Below, piece by piece: positions 1 to 11,631 of a stretch of 64,000 bases of DNA (its first letter is position 1; every line of letters begins with the position of its first letter). The DNA is from Triplophysa rosa (lineage: Eukaryota; Chordata; Actinopteri; Cypriniformes; Nemacheilidae). The notes under the pieces were generated by a model that did not search any database, had not been told where the DNA came from, and was given only the letters and a program-made list of their open reading frames with translations. The DNA lies in NCBI RefSeq assembly GCF_024868665.1, contig NC_079890.1, forward strand, positions 36,505,348 through 36,569,347, in the 5' to 3' direction. The translations under genes and the position numbers were made by a program.

Positions 1-454
1 TTTTGTTTCTGTTTGTGTGGTTTGCAGGCGGGTGGGTCGGGTGGGCTTTTTGGGTTGGGCTGCTGTGGGGATTTTTCCTGCTTTTCTTTCCCTTCCCTTG
101 TGCCCTTGTAAGACTGCTGTTGATCCTGTCCCCTTTATGGACCTGCTCACATCTCACGTATCTGCCATTCCCACCTAACTCTTCCCGTCCTTTCCTGTCT
201 CCGGCGTTTCCCTAGTAACACTTTTCAGTGACCTTTGACTTTTTTGACAATGCAAAAAAACCTTTCCCTATATGCCAACGTTTACCAAGTGCAATACATT
301 TGTTTGCCTGTCAGATTTAGGACTTTTGTTTAATATTCTGCACTTGTAAGTTCATGGTGAAGTATGTTGCACTTAAGCCTAAAATGCTTTTCTGAAGAAA
401 CTCTGTAGAACTTTTCTCATTAGACTTCGGCTGATCAAACTGTTGTGTCCACAG

Positions 455-3400
455 GGGGAGAAGGGAAAGAAAGGCAAAAAAGGGCCTAAGGGGGAAAAAG
501 GAGAACAGGGTGCCCCAGGATTAGATGCACCTTGCCCATTGGTATGTCCCAGCCGAGAGCTGGAAAACCGCTCCTGACGGCGGACCCTCAAGGGAAGAGC
601 GGTCCCGTGGTCAGAATGGCGACCCACCTCATCCTTGACCTAGTTAATGTGTTAATTAAAGCAAGATGCATTATGGGATGCCAGAACAAGTTGGTCCCGT
701 AAATTTAAACATCAAGGATTGATGGTTCAACGTGGTTGCTAGGAAACCACTGGGCCGCTCCTCTCTGCCCTGTGCCGTGTCCTCTAAGCGAGAGGCCGGA
801 AGGGCGCCTGCAGCCTCTATCCCAATAACACTCCCAGTTCCCTTTCTATGATGCAGGGTTTCCGGGGCTTAAAGGGTGAAAAGGGAGACCCAGGTCAACC
901 TGGTTTGGATGGGCTGGATGCCCCGTGCCAATTGGTACAGTATCTTCTTTTCCTACCTCTCCCGTGCATGTCACCTCCTGCGTCCTGAGCTGCTGTCATA
1001 AATGTTCATGAGTGCTTGTATCTCCATGCATGGCTTATGAACGGCGGAACTGAGCTTATTTCATTGTCCTTTCACATTTAACACATACAGAAATAGAATA
1101 GAATATAGAATATATATACATAGATGCCTCATTGTAGATATCTCATGTATGCAAGTTGAGTGATGTCGGCAACTGACATGTTGACTGTTCCAAGATGGCA
1201 GACATGCCAACATGTCTGGACAAGGTCGTATGTGGCATCTAGGTATACATACGTTTGGTTATCCCTACTAACACAAGTATTCACTCATCTATCTCTTATT
1301 AACTAGATTCTCTTAAATATTTAAAAATACTTGTCATATCATGTGGCCTGGGGCTCGGAATGATTTGTTAGCTCACAGTATCTCCTATAGCATCACAAGT
1401 GCTTTTCTCCCCTGTTAGAATAACCTTAAATATTCTTGTTTTCAGTCAGAAGTAACATTCGATTTGACTTTCTAACTATGAAATTCAACTTGTTTTTCTC
1501 AAATGAAATAACTAGTACTAACATCCCTTGATCCCCATAATACTCTATGTTGTGTTGTACCGGTTTAGTGGTACAGTGATCAAGTACAGTAGATACAGCT
1601 GAAGCATGGGTCTCTCTCCTCCAGTCTTTAACCCTTTCCTGTAACTTCTCATACTATATATCTGTTCCAATTGGGCACTTGATCCAACTGAAGGATGAGG
1701 AAAATCACCCCGTCATATCCTGAGTCTCCAAGTGAAAGAACTAGATTCATAGATTTGATAACATATGATTCAAAATACGATACATTATTAAAAGTAGAGC
1801 ATTGGGGCATGTGTGAATTATTTATATGTCGTGGAGTCCACATTGAATAACTGAAACTCATAATGTTATTTAAGCAGAGATATAAACAAAATGATCAAAT
1901 GTAAACAATTTATTACAGTATTTTAATGTATTATGTAATTATTAATATTGTACTTTGTATATTATGGATTACTAAATATTACTGTTATATATAATTTTTG
2001 CTGTGGTCTCAGATTTAATTTGATGTGGACTTCACGCTATAAGAGACCTATTTAATGCACATCATTTTAATAATAGTAATAATTTGCATGTCTGGTTCTG
2101 GTTCAGTCTGAATTTCATTGTTTTTTATGAGTTGGCCAATGGTGTTTAAAGACTGGAAACCAGTTTGTCATTATGGCAAACCATGTTTTTTTTATTATGA
2201 ATTAGTGAGCATCATCCTCATTACAATGCCTGGTTTGCTTTGCCATAAATCAATCAATGAAAGTGTGGATTGCTTTTAATTATTTTATTTATTGGATAAT
2301 ATTGTCTTTGCATGCACCATTGACTATCACATTATCACAATAAATCATCATTTCAATTTAAAAGTACTTTATTGACATAATTGTGTGTGCCACATACAGC
2401 CGCGGGAAAAAATAAGAGATCATTTCAATATTCCAAAACAGTTTTTATAAATGTACTATATATAGGTTTGTGTTTAGATAAAATTATCATTTTTGTTTCA
2501 GTCCGTGAACTAATAACAATATTTCTCCCAAATTTCAAATAAAAATGTTGTTTCTATTTGCATTTATTTGCATAAAAAGGAAAACTTGAGAAACAGGTCA
2601 AAATAACAGAAAAAAATGCAGACCTCAAATACTGCAAAGAAAACAAGTTCATGTTCACTTTTACACAGTAATATTTCTACATGTATTTAGGAAAATTTCA
2701 AAATTATGTTTTATGTGATAACCTGGATTTTAATCACAGTTTTCATGTGTCATGTCATGCTGTCAGTCTTTCACGTTGCTGTTGTATGAATTTACGTCAC
2801 TCCTGAGGTTTGATTTTGTTGAAATTCAACAGACACTGGACGCGAATGACCACAGAACATCCATGCTGGTTAAATGAAAATCTGAAATGTTTTTTTATAT
2901 TTTCCCACAGCTGTATATACATAAAACACTAAGGGCCCTAATCGTACACCCGGCACAATGCGGCGCAACGCGTTGTTTAAATAGCAAATGCATTTGCGTC
3001 CTGGGCGTGCTGGTCTAAAAAAGAGGTGTGTTCAGGCACATTGTTGGCGCGTTGCTATTTTGAGGAACTGAAAATAGTCTAAAGTCATTGGTGCAATATT
3101 TTGTTGTTGTTATTTAAAGATCGCGTTAGGAATATGCGCCTATAGGTGCCCTGCGCTCGTTTATTCTGCTTATTACACACAGAGGGACGCGCAGCAGCAC
3201 ACAATAATGCCAAATATTACAAATAAATGGATTACAATGTTAAATATTATTATTGTGGACATAACGATAAAAATCCTGCTTGTCCTAGATGATCGTTTCC
3301 ATTCTGGAGAAGTGTCTGCTCATCCGAATTCCGCCGTGTAAATAGCGAATCCACCATGGCGCGAGCGCAACTGGCTCTTAAAGTGAATGGGAGATGGGAC

Positions 3401-3950
3401 TCTGATTGGTTTACTGCATGTTTGGCCCAAAAAACACTCATTAAGAGAATCGGGACAACCCGTTTAGACCATATGCCCGGGCGCGCGCCGACTGTTTTCC
3501 CGTCGTTAAACTAGCTCAAGTGGATTCGGACCATGCGCTCCGATGGTTAAAATAGGGCCCAATAGTTGAGGGGGTTTTCCATATTCCTGCTAATTCATTC
3601 AGTGTGGGTATAATATTTCCATATTCTTGTTGAACGTTATTATATTGATTTATTGAGAAAATGATTCAGAGGTCAAGACACTTCAAAGCAGCCATGTAAG
3701 AAAGTTACTGATTTTGCCAACTTTTCATTTTACCCCCACAACAGGGTCCAGATGGACTTCCAATGCCAGGCTGTTGGCAGAAGGTAAGTTTAAACACAGT
3801 GCCTTTGAAATATCCCCAAAGTTGTCTACGAGAGGCACATTTAATAAGTAAGGAAATGAACAGCATGAGGTTCATGTGAAGCACATCTGTTGTCTGTACC
3901 TTCACTCTGTATCACCCAACATATTCGTCTTTGTGTTTCCTTTGCAGTGA
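455..3950 (+). CDS. col25a1: col25a1, collagen type XXV alpha 1, 3' end of the gene (partial)
   Basis: Four 3' exons of a membrane-anchored collagen are visible. Exon 455-541 (87 nt) encodes 29 residues of lysine-rich Gly-X-Y repeats ending GLDAPCPL. Exon 857-934 (78 nt) encodes 26 residues ending [11 protein letters not shown]. Exon 3745-3783 encodes [13 protein letters not shown]. The last exon starts at 3948 with the TGA stop. All have AG/GT borders and phase 0. Type XXV collagen is a type II transmembrane collagen of neurons and muscle; the shed ectodomain (CLAC) binds amyloid beta, and the protein is needed for motor innervation. The C-terminal cysteines fit the family's end domain. COL13A1 and COL23A1 end similarly, but the neighbours etnppl, ostc and rpl34 are those of COL25A1 in mammals, which decides the call. 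The gene continues upstream of the window. Confidence 0.88.
935..2395 (+). other. col25a1 intron, first part
   Basis: AT-rich intron sequence between the GLDAPCQL exon and the Tc1 relic. No coding exon or recognisable repeat was seen here. Confidence 0.6.
2396..2913 (-). mobile_element. Tc1/mariner-type relic, internally deleted
   Basis: Both ends carry imperfect inverted repeats next to a TA dinucleotide: CAGCCGCGGGAAAAAATAAG at the left and TTTTCCCACAGCTG at the right, flanked by TA at 2394-2395 and 2914-2915. The interior (around 2700-2860) reads on the minus strand like the decayed C-terminus of a Tc1 transposase (an ERLVxSMP-type region followed by AVIK), with several stops. Most of the transposase is missing. 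A second copy lies at 27338-27993. Confidence 0.65.
2932..3560. mobile_element. GGGCCCTA-ended non-autonomous DNA transposon
   Basis: The segment begins AGGGCCCTAATCG and ends with the inverted AAAATAGGGCCC. GC-rich subterminal blocks resemble the fish repeats that begin GGGCCCTATTTTAAC. The family may be PIF/Harbinger-like, but no target duplication is clear. It lies in the col25a1 intron immediately beside the Tc1 relic. Confidence 0.5.
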
Positions 3951-5803
3951 TAACTCTAACTCAAACCGCATGGAGTTTGTAAATAAGGCTTCAGTTTTTC
4001 GTATCTACGTATAATGTTTTTTGAATTCAGAAAAGTATCGAGGCTATATATGAAAGTGGATGTAGATGTAGGCTATGTTAAAAAACACACTCATGGCGCT
4101 CACACGTAGCTGCTGCTTCTTATCCCGTGTGGTCATGGCAACGTGCGTTACATTCACATCAGCACTGTGGATTATTTTAAACACTTGACCAGCAAGAGAC
4201 TCGGCTTTGCATGGCCCTTGGAATGAGAGCGGATACCAAAGCAGACTAACAGGGTAAAACGGAGGAGTTTTCAGACTCGGGCGGATGAGGAGGAGAAGGA
4301 AGGCGTCTGAAGCATCGGCTTTGGTGTGCTTGATGTACTGTATTCATCTATAAACCCATCACCGCACCATACTACCAGCTCAAAAGACTAAAGACTCCAT
4401 CCGCACCCCCCGAAACAAGCATGATGCCCACCTGAAGTCCCGTGTACACATATCACTTGTGCTCAAAGTGTGTGGCGTCTGTCGATCACTAACTGCCTGT
4501 GAAATCTGTCCGATTTCAATCAAAAGGTTTTGATTTTTCTTTCACGAAGGGTGTCACACCTTGGCTGGTGGCTTGAGAAAGTGATGGAAAAGTGTGGTTC
4601 GCTTTATTTGTACGGAGGTCGGTGTGGGATCTGGCCACTTGCGTAGCCTTTTAGTGAAGAGATGGAGAGAGGAGGCACCCGCTGGACTTTCCGCGGCCAC
4701 TCATGGACGTTTTTGCTTGAAACTGAAGTTGGACGGTACGGGACGACGCCATCTCGGTTAACTCTTCACTCGGGTTTCTGCTCAGCTTGATCTACTGAGA
4801 ACGGCAGGATGGATTTCTGACTTGTCGGTCAAATTTGCGTTTGCGTGTATTATAGCCTTCGGTGCCTGAACTCGTTTGGTATTCATTCCTTTATTGGGAA
4901 CGGCTATACTGTATCTATGCTTTGTGCTGTAGACATGACACTGACAGAGAGTGAAGTTCAAGTACAGAGTTAAATGTGTTACATTCTTCACGGCCTCTGA
5001 AGGACTTTCATGTCAGAGGGAGTGTTTTGTGTCTCAGTAAGTACATACTGTGGTTGTTTAACCTTGAACACGTGTAAAGGTGAACCATGACAGGTATGTG
5101 ATGGTGTCTGTTCAGCTGAGCTTAAAAAAAATCACAAGCCATATTCACAAAACATACAGCATGGTAACATTTAGCATATTTCATCCCGCTCTACTACATT
5201 CCGGTGTCTATTTAAAAAAAGCAACCTGTCATTTTGTTCATTTTTCTAGGACAGCTTCAAAACCATTTGACCGTTACTTTGAAACTTTGAAACACAAGCT
5301 ACAGTATATGAAACAAACATGCATGACCACAGATGTTTAAATGTGTTTATCTGTATGGAGATTATGATATTTTGAGGTGTTTATGTTTATGACAATGAAG
5401 AAAAGGTTGGTCACTTTGTTTTGTTTGTACTGAGTTTTAGGCTTATTGCTAAAGAAGGTTGTTTTCTTTCGTCACATTTTATTTTTATTATAATCTGCTG
5501 TTTTACATACTGCAGTATTTGGGGTTATTCTTAAAATGGCAGATTGGTTTATAAACAGTCATTCCTTAAGTTGAAAGACCTTTTTCATACAGTGTTATGT
5601 GATGCAATTTCATGTGAGATCAACACAAATTCATTATTGTACGTACTTTTTTTTTTTTTTTTGCTTATTCATTTGCTTATGATATCAGTAAACATTAGTG
5701 AGATTTGGTGAAGTAATTTTTTGGATTGAGTTGAAGGAACCAGTCACAAGTCTCATTGACATGTAGCAGTGTTCTGTATAACAAATGTAAGATACGTTTC
5801 ACA

Positions 5804-5805
5804 TT

Positions 5806-5841
<36 letters not shown>
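5804..5841. repeat. (TTTC)n microsatellite
   Basis: About nine uninterrupted copies of a CTTT unit lie in the col25a1 3' UTR region. Confidence 0.95.
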
Positions 5842-5842
<1 letters not shown>

Positions 5843-6713
5843 ATTGAATGTAAATTAATATATGTATAGTGGACTATGAGTGTGCATTTAAATATTTGTT
5901 CGTTCGATTTGAAAAGTGCAATTTCTCATATGTAATGATGTATTGTGCACCATACAAAAACTCGATGTCAGTTACTCGGTTACTCAGCAGTATTGTGATA
6001 TATGAGAAAATATTTTAATCACTTTCATTGGCACTGTTGATCATTTAGTTATATAGTTAAACATATGCGGTTACAAATGCAACTGAAAACAGTAATGACA
6101 GGGCTGGGTTTTCGCAAATGTTTGTTTGCAAACTGATAAATGTTAAACTGCATGCGTACCAGACACATCATTATTTTTACAAGCCATTTGTAGGCCTTTT
6201 CACAAATATTTCATTAACGTTTGTGTCCATTTATTGTTGGTGTTCTTGTAATGTCTTGAGTTCTTTAAGAGAGTTGTCTTATGTTTTGTATATAAAAGGC
6301 ATGGGAGCCAAATGTGTCTTTCAAACTCATTTAGTCTTTTGAAGGTTTGCTATATAAAAGAGTGTTGGTGCTGAATGAAACATTTCCTTGTTTTCCTGGG
6401 GTTTTTTGCCAAAAGTTTATTACAGAAAATTCCATTGATTTGTTTTCCTAAGCGTTGTAAGTTATGACAATCTATGATTTTCTAATGTGTATGTTTGTAC
6501 AATGTATTACCTATTATTTTGTTTTAGCGTGTAAAATTATTTTCAACCACTTTTTGGAAGAGTAATTAAAAAAATTAAATGACAAAATGTACAGAATAAC
6601 TCTTCCCCGTGTCTGAACAAACACGTACAAAAGAACAATAAGATCACTAATGTGTCTTATCTGATTTATTCGTTATAGACAAAGATTTTTAGAATTTTAA
6701 CATCCATTGTAAT

Positions 6714-7137
6714 TTAAAGGTACTTCACCCAAAAATGAGAATTCTGTCGTCATTTACTCACCTTCGAGCTGATCCAAATCTCTATAAATTTCTTTGTTCT
6801 GATGAACACAGAGAAAGATATTTGGAAGAATGCTTATAACCAGACAGATTTTGCCCCCCATTGACTCCCATAGAAGGAAAAAATACAAGTGAAAAGTGCC
6901 CCAGAACTGTCCTACATTCTTCAAAATGTCTTCTTTTGTGTTCAATAGAACAAAAAAATCAAGTAATTTTTCCTACTATGGGAGTCAATGGGAGGCAAAA
7001 TCTGTCTGGTTATAAGCATTCTTCCAAATATCTTTCTCTGTGTTCATCAGAAGAAATAAATGTATACAGATTAGGAACAACTCGAATGTGAGTAAATGAT
7101 GACAGAATTTTAATTTATGGGTGAAGGATCCCTTTAA
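6714..7137. mobile_element. Fold-back MITE with TTAA ends
   Basis: The element is bounded by TTAA at both ends. Its termini resemble the common fish repeat TTAAAGGGATAGTTCACCC. The central arms 6801-6873 and 6976-7048 are inverted copies of 73 bp with about one mismatch, separated by a ~100-bp loop. It lies in the presumed col25a1 3' UTR. Confidence 0.85.
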
Positions 7138-7379
7138 TCAGACGGTGTGTTGAACATTAATCACGCAGTGATCAAATCATCAAAAATGTACTTTTCATCA
7201 ATCTGTTTTCTTCAGTTGCTCTCAATTCAAGTACGTTTTAAAATGTATTTGTTGTAATTGGTTTGCCTTTTTGTTAAGTATTGTTGGGGATTTGCAACAA
7301 GATTGTTCATTGTTGTGTGTTTATAAATGGCTCTAGATATTTCACATTAAATACATGTTACATGACAGTACTGGAGCCA

Positions 7380-7385
7380 AATAAA
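7380..7385 (+). terminator. AATAAA polyadenylation signal, candidate for col25a1
   Basis: Canonical AATAAA followed within 30 bases by a T-rich run. It is the best-placed strong signal before the intergenic repeats begin. Confidence 0.4.
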
Positions 7386-7405
7386 TGCTGTTTTCTCCAG
7401 TTTTT

Positions 7406-8047
7406 TTGCATTACTGGTGTCTTTCATTTTATCTGATTGATTGATCGAGTCAGTGTTAGTGAAGTGTCACATCATTGAAAAAGTGATTGAAACAATACTG
7501 ACGTGATCTTCTCTGGGCCTGTCCCATTCTCCGCAGTCTGTCACTCACTCACCTAGTTTTTACTTTAAGGGCATGCTTACAGTATTGCCAGTAATGCCAG
7601 AGCATTTTACATAGAACAATGACTAGAAATATACAATGTCACAGTAAGAACAAACAATAAAGTGGTATAACAATTAAGTGCTAGTAACTCAGATACTGTA
7701 GTTTTATAAATGATTCAGAATCTTTGCATTGCCGAAGCATAAACAAATACACTTGAATACAGAATCCTATCATTTTGTGCAATGTTATGCAATGTTTTCG
7801 GTTTCATTTTCCTGTTTTCCCTTTGTCATGGCAGGACGTGATATACTTCACAGCCAGGTTTGAGCTTTTTTAACGTATCTACCTACCTATTTATGTAGAC
7901 ATGTACGTTGATCAAACCGTCCAAAATCGAGAAGATCGTTTGTTTAATTTCATCATATGACTTTATAGAGTATGGTTGTTTGTCGTTTTGTTGAATCTGG
8001 TAAAAGCCTTTATGGTGGTTTGTTTTCCTATTTTCCATAATTGGGCC
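7406..8047. other. Intergenic DNA downstream of col25a1
   Basis: AT-rich sequence between the candidate col25a1 poly(A) site and the solo LTR. No gene or recognised repeat was seen. Confidence 0.5.
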
Positions 8048-8052
8048 ATTTT

Positions 8053-8610
8053 TGTGATGATTTGTGGGGGAAGAACCCAAGCACAGGCAGCAGCGGTGAA
8101 GGGGTTAACAAAGATTTATTAAAACAAAAACAAAACACCCACGATGGGGTAACGAGGACAGGACTAATTATAAAAACAAACCAAAATACTTCCCACGTGG
8201 GGGCAAAAACAGCAGGACAAAAATAACTAACAAACTAAACAATGACACACGCAGGGCAAAGGGCACAAGGCAGGGCAAGGCAGGGCAGGATGAGACAAGG
8301 CAAGGTAATCCAAGGTAATACTCACAAAGTCATAGACATCAGACAAGCACAACGAACGAGCACAGGACAATAGACACGAGGGCAATATATAGCGAGACTA
8401 ACAGAGGATAATTAACAAGGGACAGGTGTTATGAAACACTGAAGGAGAGCTGAACGAGGAACGAGAGGGCGGGAACAGAGACGCGACCGGAGAGAGCATG
8501 TGGCAAGCCAAGTGGGCCAAAATGCTTCGCTCCACATTAAACAGGGGATCCTGCCGTGATTCTGCCACAAGATCAAGAAAGACACGATAAGATGAGGCAG
8601 AGTCATGACA
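8053..8610 (-). mobile_element. Solo LTR of an LTR retrotransposon
   Basis: 558 bp beginning TGTGATGAT and ending GTCATGACA, so it has the TG...CA termini of an LTR with short inverted ends. It is flanked by a perfect 5-bp target duplication, ATTTT (8048-8052 and 8611-8615). On the minus strand there is a TATATA core-promoter-like motif (near 8386-8393) and, downstream, an AATAAA signal (near 8115-8120), in the order expected for U3-R-U5. No internal retroviral region is present, so the rest was probably lost by LTR-LTR recombination. The family was not determined. Confidence 0.75.
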
Positions 8611-9351
8611 ATTTTGTACAAAAGTGCAGTTTTGTGTGCAGTGTGGACACGCTTCACGGACTCTCTCTCTTTCAATTTCAAGGTTAATTGGCATGATTGC
8701 ATGTACTTACACTGTCAACTCAACTCACTTTTATTGTCAGTCTTGGGTGCTTACTCCATACAAAGTAGAATGCAGTTGGACAGACAACTGTATGACAAAC
8801 AACTGTATGACTTTACAGACTTAAGTGACAGTATGTAGTGCAGACGAGCAGTGCTTCATGAGTTCGCCTTGCAGCTAATGAACTGGGACGGATAGTATGC
8901 GTGTTTGGCGTGCTGTCCCGGGGCAAGTGCTCCGAGCTCGGTAATCCTCCTCGAACTCTTGAGCACCTGCCCCTTGACCGGGGAGAGGGCCCCGGGCTTG
9001 GTGTGTGCCCGGACCCGGATCATACCCCCAAAAATGCAATAGATGCAGGACAGCAGCTGGAGCAACGTATCCCCCAAAGAGGCTGGCTTGAGTTGGCGAG
9101 ATGCTGGCCCTTCTTGGAGTGCGGCCTTCGTTGCGGGTTCTTACGGGAGCGAGCGTGTCTGTTGCGCTGAGGAAAGAAGATAAGGCTCTGGTGGAGCGGG
9201 CACTACTGCGGTAGTGTGGAGTATAGATAGGGCTCCTGGGGAGCAGCACTACAGGGGCAGTGCGGTGTGAATGTTAGGGCTCCTGGAGGCGAAGGAAGTA
9301 GAAGCTGCAGCGGCCTCAGGGAAGAGGACTGGGCCCCTGCGCTGCGGTGAT

Positions 9352-9683
9352 ACTGGCTTCTGTAGAATTGGTGTCTGCTGCGGCGGAGCACGAGTTGGAA
9401 GCACGGGCCCCTGCAGGGGTGGTCGCTGCGGCGATACTGGCTTCTGTAGAAGTGGAATTTATTTCAGCAGAGTACGGGTTGGAAGCACGGGCCCCTGCGG
9501 AGGCGGTCGCTGCGCCGATACTTGCTTCTGTAGAATTGGTGTCTGCTGCGGCAGAGCATAGGTTGGAAGCACGGGCCTCTGTGGGGCAGTCACTGCGGCA
9601 ATACTGGCTTCTGGAGGAGTGGAGTCCGCTGCAGTGGAGAGACGAAGGGTGGGAGCCTGCTCCTGTGGGGGCAGTTGTGGAAT
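9352..9683. repeat. 84-bp (28-codon) tandem repeat, four units
   Basis: Units at 9352-9435 and 9436-9519 are exactly 84 bp. The unit at 9520-9602 is 83 bp (one base lost) and a diverged unit follows at 9603-9683. Each starts ACTGGCTTCTG or a close variant. Because 84 is a multiple of 3, the minus strand encodes a repeated 28-residue Ala/Ser/Thr-rich unit (core EASIAAAT); the one-base loss breaks one frame. Confidence 0.85.
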
Positions 9684-9764
9684 ATGGGTGAAGACTGGCA
9701 CTAGATAATTCGGGCGATGAGGGTCTGATGGGCTTCTTTGATGCTGGAGCGTTGAACTTGTGGG

Positions 9765-11260
9765 CGTCGGAGATGCAGGTAGGCTGAGAGGGTTGGGTAT
9801 GGTTGAATGAGAAACTGTAGATATAGTGTCTTCTTTTCGTTTGATCGGTTTTGCTGTGCTTGATGAAATAGGAGATCGATTCGGTGTCTGCGATTGAAAG
9901 GTCTATTTGGGTTGAAACTGGAAGTGGTGGAGAGTTCCTAGCATCTTCACCTGTAGGCGTCGGAGATGCGGGTAGGCTGAGAAGGTTGGCTATGTTTGGA
10001 TGGGATACTGTAGATCAGGGGTCTTCAACTACTTTTCTTTGAGGGCCAGACTCCAAAAGTATAAATAGGATGCGGGCCAGTTTTTTTACCATATCCTCAT
10101 TACTTCTGTTATTTTGTATTTCTGTTATTTATTTCGTTTTGTTCCTTTTATACTGTTTTTGTTGCTGTTACTTACAGTATAGGCCATATATTAAAACATG
10201 CACACAAATATTGCATCCAGTATTTGTGCCTTTTCATGATATTAAATTAAAAGGGATATTGTCTTTTTAATTGTATTTTATATTCCTTAATGCCTTACTT
10301 TACCCAAAAATTGCTACTAATTTACGCACCCACAGTTCTCCAGTACATCCAAGATGTGGGTGGCATTGTTTTTTCAAGAAGATATTTCTGAAGATATTTG
10401 GTTGAATTAATTAAAGTTAAATCAATAAAAGTAAAAAACGCAAATACATTCAACACAAAAGTAATCCCTGCCCCTTGTGACGTTAAATAAGCGTCTTATA
10501 AAGCGAGTCCATTGATCTGTGCAAGAAACTGAACGCTATTATCACATCTTCGGGTGAATTCCGATCGCATTCATGTGCCCCACGCACTTATAGGGCGGAG
10601 CCTTTGTATAGTGCGAGTTCTGGGGGAGATGAACAGCTGTTTTTCGTAAATATAGCCGGTATTCATAATGAATGCAGTAATAAAAACAACACTGTTTTCC
10701 CCTTATCTGAGACAACCGTTCACGTGGTGTACCCTTCCTACAGTTAGCCTACTTTCAAGGGCACAAAACGCGTTTTAGAACACGACCTATTGCCTGTGGC
10801 GGTGCAATGCATTGCTGATTATAACGTTGTAAATAACATTACGTTTCTTGGACTGACCGATCAAATCACTTTATAAGACGTAAATCATTATGAGCCGCGG
10901 GAATTACTTTCGTATTGAATGTAGCAGCGTTTTGGGCTTTTAAAGATGTGGCGTCTCAGGAGGACGTGCATTTAAAGCACACCGTTCTTAAAGTCTCTCC
11001 ACTTATTTGAAATGTTAAGGCGGGCCAGGTAAAGATGATTGACGGGCCGCCAGTTGACTAGCCCTGCTGTAGATTGAAGATGTAGCTGTAGTGTCCTCCT
11101 TGCGTTTGATCGGTCATGCTGTGCTTGATGGAATAGGAGATTGTTTGGTGTCTAAATTGGAAAGTCTGAGATGATAGTGTGGAGTTTTGGGTTGAAGCTG
11201 GAAGTGGTGAAGAGTTCCGAGCATCTTAACCTGTAGGCGTCTGAAACGACTTTTCTTTGA
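9765..11260. repeat. ~195-bp tandem repeat split by a hAT insertion
   Basis: Blocks starting CTGTAGAT...GTGTC and containing TTGATCGG...GCTGTGCTTGATG and GGCGTCGGAGATGC...GGTAGGCTGAGA recur at 9765-10015 and again from 11067. The second copy resumes exactly after the hAT element at 10016-11066. Confidence 0.7.
10016..11066. mobile_element. hAT-type non-autonomous transposon, 1051 bp
   Basis: It starts CAGGGGTCTTCAACTACT and ends GTTGACTAGCCCTG, imperfect terminal inverted repeats of hAT type. It is flanked by a perfect 8-bp duplication, CTGTAGAT (10008-10015 and 11067-11074). The interior is AT-rich with no convincing transposase. Confidence 0.9.
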
Positions 11261-11631
11261 CTGGTCTTGCTGTGCTAGTTTGAACATGGTGTCGAGCATG
11301 GGTGCAGTGCGGATTGGAGGGTAGCCTTGCGGTGTGAATGCATTTAGTAAGTGACTCCAGGGTGATTGGTTTTCTGAGGTCTGGGCTGGGCTCTTCAATG
11401 CCTTTGATGAGTATCAATGTCGGAGAGCTGGCTATTGCTGGGGAGGGTGAGCCATAGATGAGTTTGTGAAATTTTGTATTTCCACTTAGGTACCCTTTAA
11501 TGGAGCTGCCTGGAGGTTTTAAGTGGTGCTGAGGCCCAGAGTCGGGGCGTTTGGTGGGATGTCATCGGAGCGGCAGATGCCAGCGTGAAGGGAGGGCGGG
11601 CCTGAGGAAGAGAGAGGAGGAAGGGAGGTGG

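Larger units (their letters stand above)
3951..7405 (+). other. col25a1: Probable long 3' UTR of col25a1
   Basis: No coding signal follows the TGA at 3948-3950. The stretch is AT-rich, in gene orientation, and a canonical AATAAA lies at 7380-7385 followed by a T-rich segment, so a 3.4 kb 3' UTR is plausible. It contains a (TTTC)n tract and a fold-back MITE. An earlier polyadenylation site cannot be excluded; the extent is inferred, not seen. Confidence 0.4.

Noticed and set aside
3..215. 70-aa ORF at the window start, possibly a col25a1 exon after TTTGCAG
   Set aside because: Gly-rich at first but no Gly-X-Y register and no donor; T-rich intron sequence explains it.
8875..9249. 124-aa minus ORF considered as an independent gene
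   Set aside because: It belongs to the larger repetitive coding-like element. The frame is shared with tandem-repeat sequence and a competing frame also looks protein-like.
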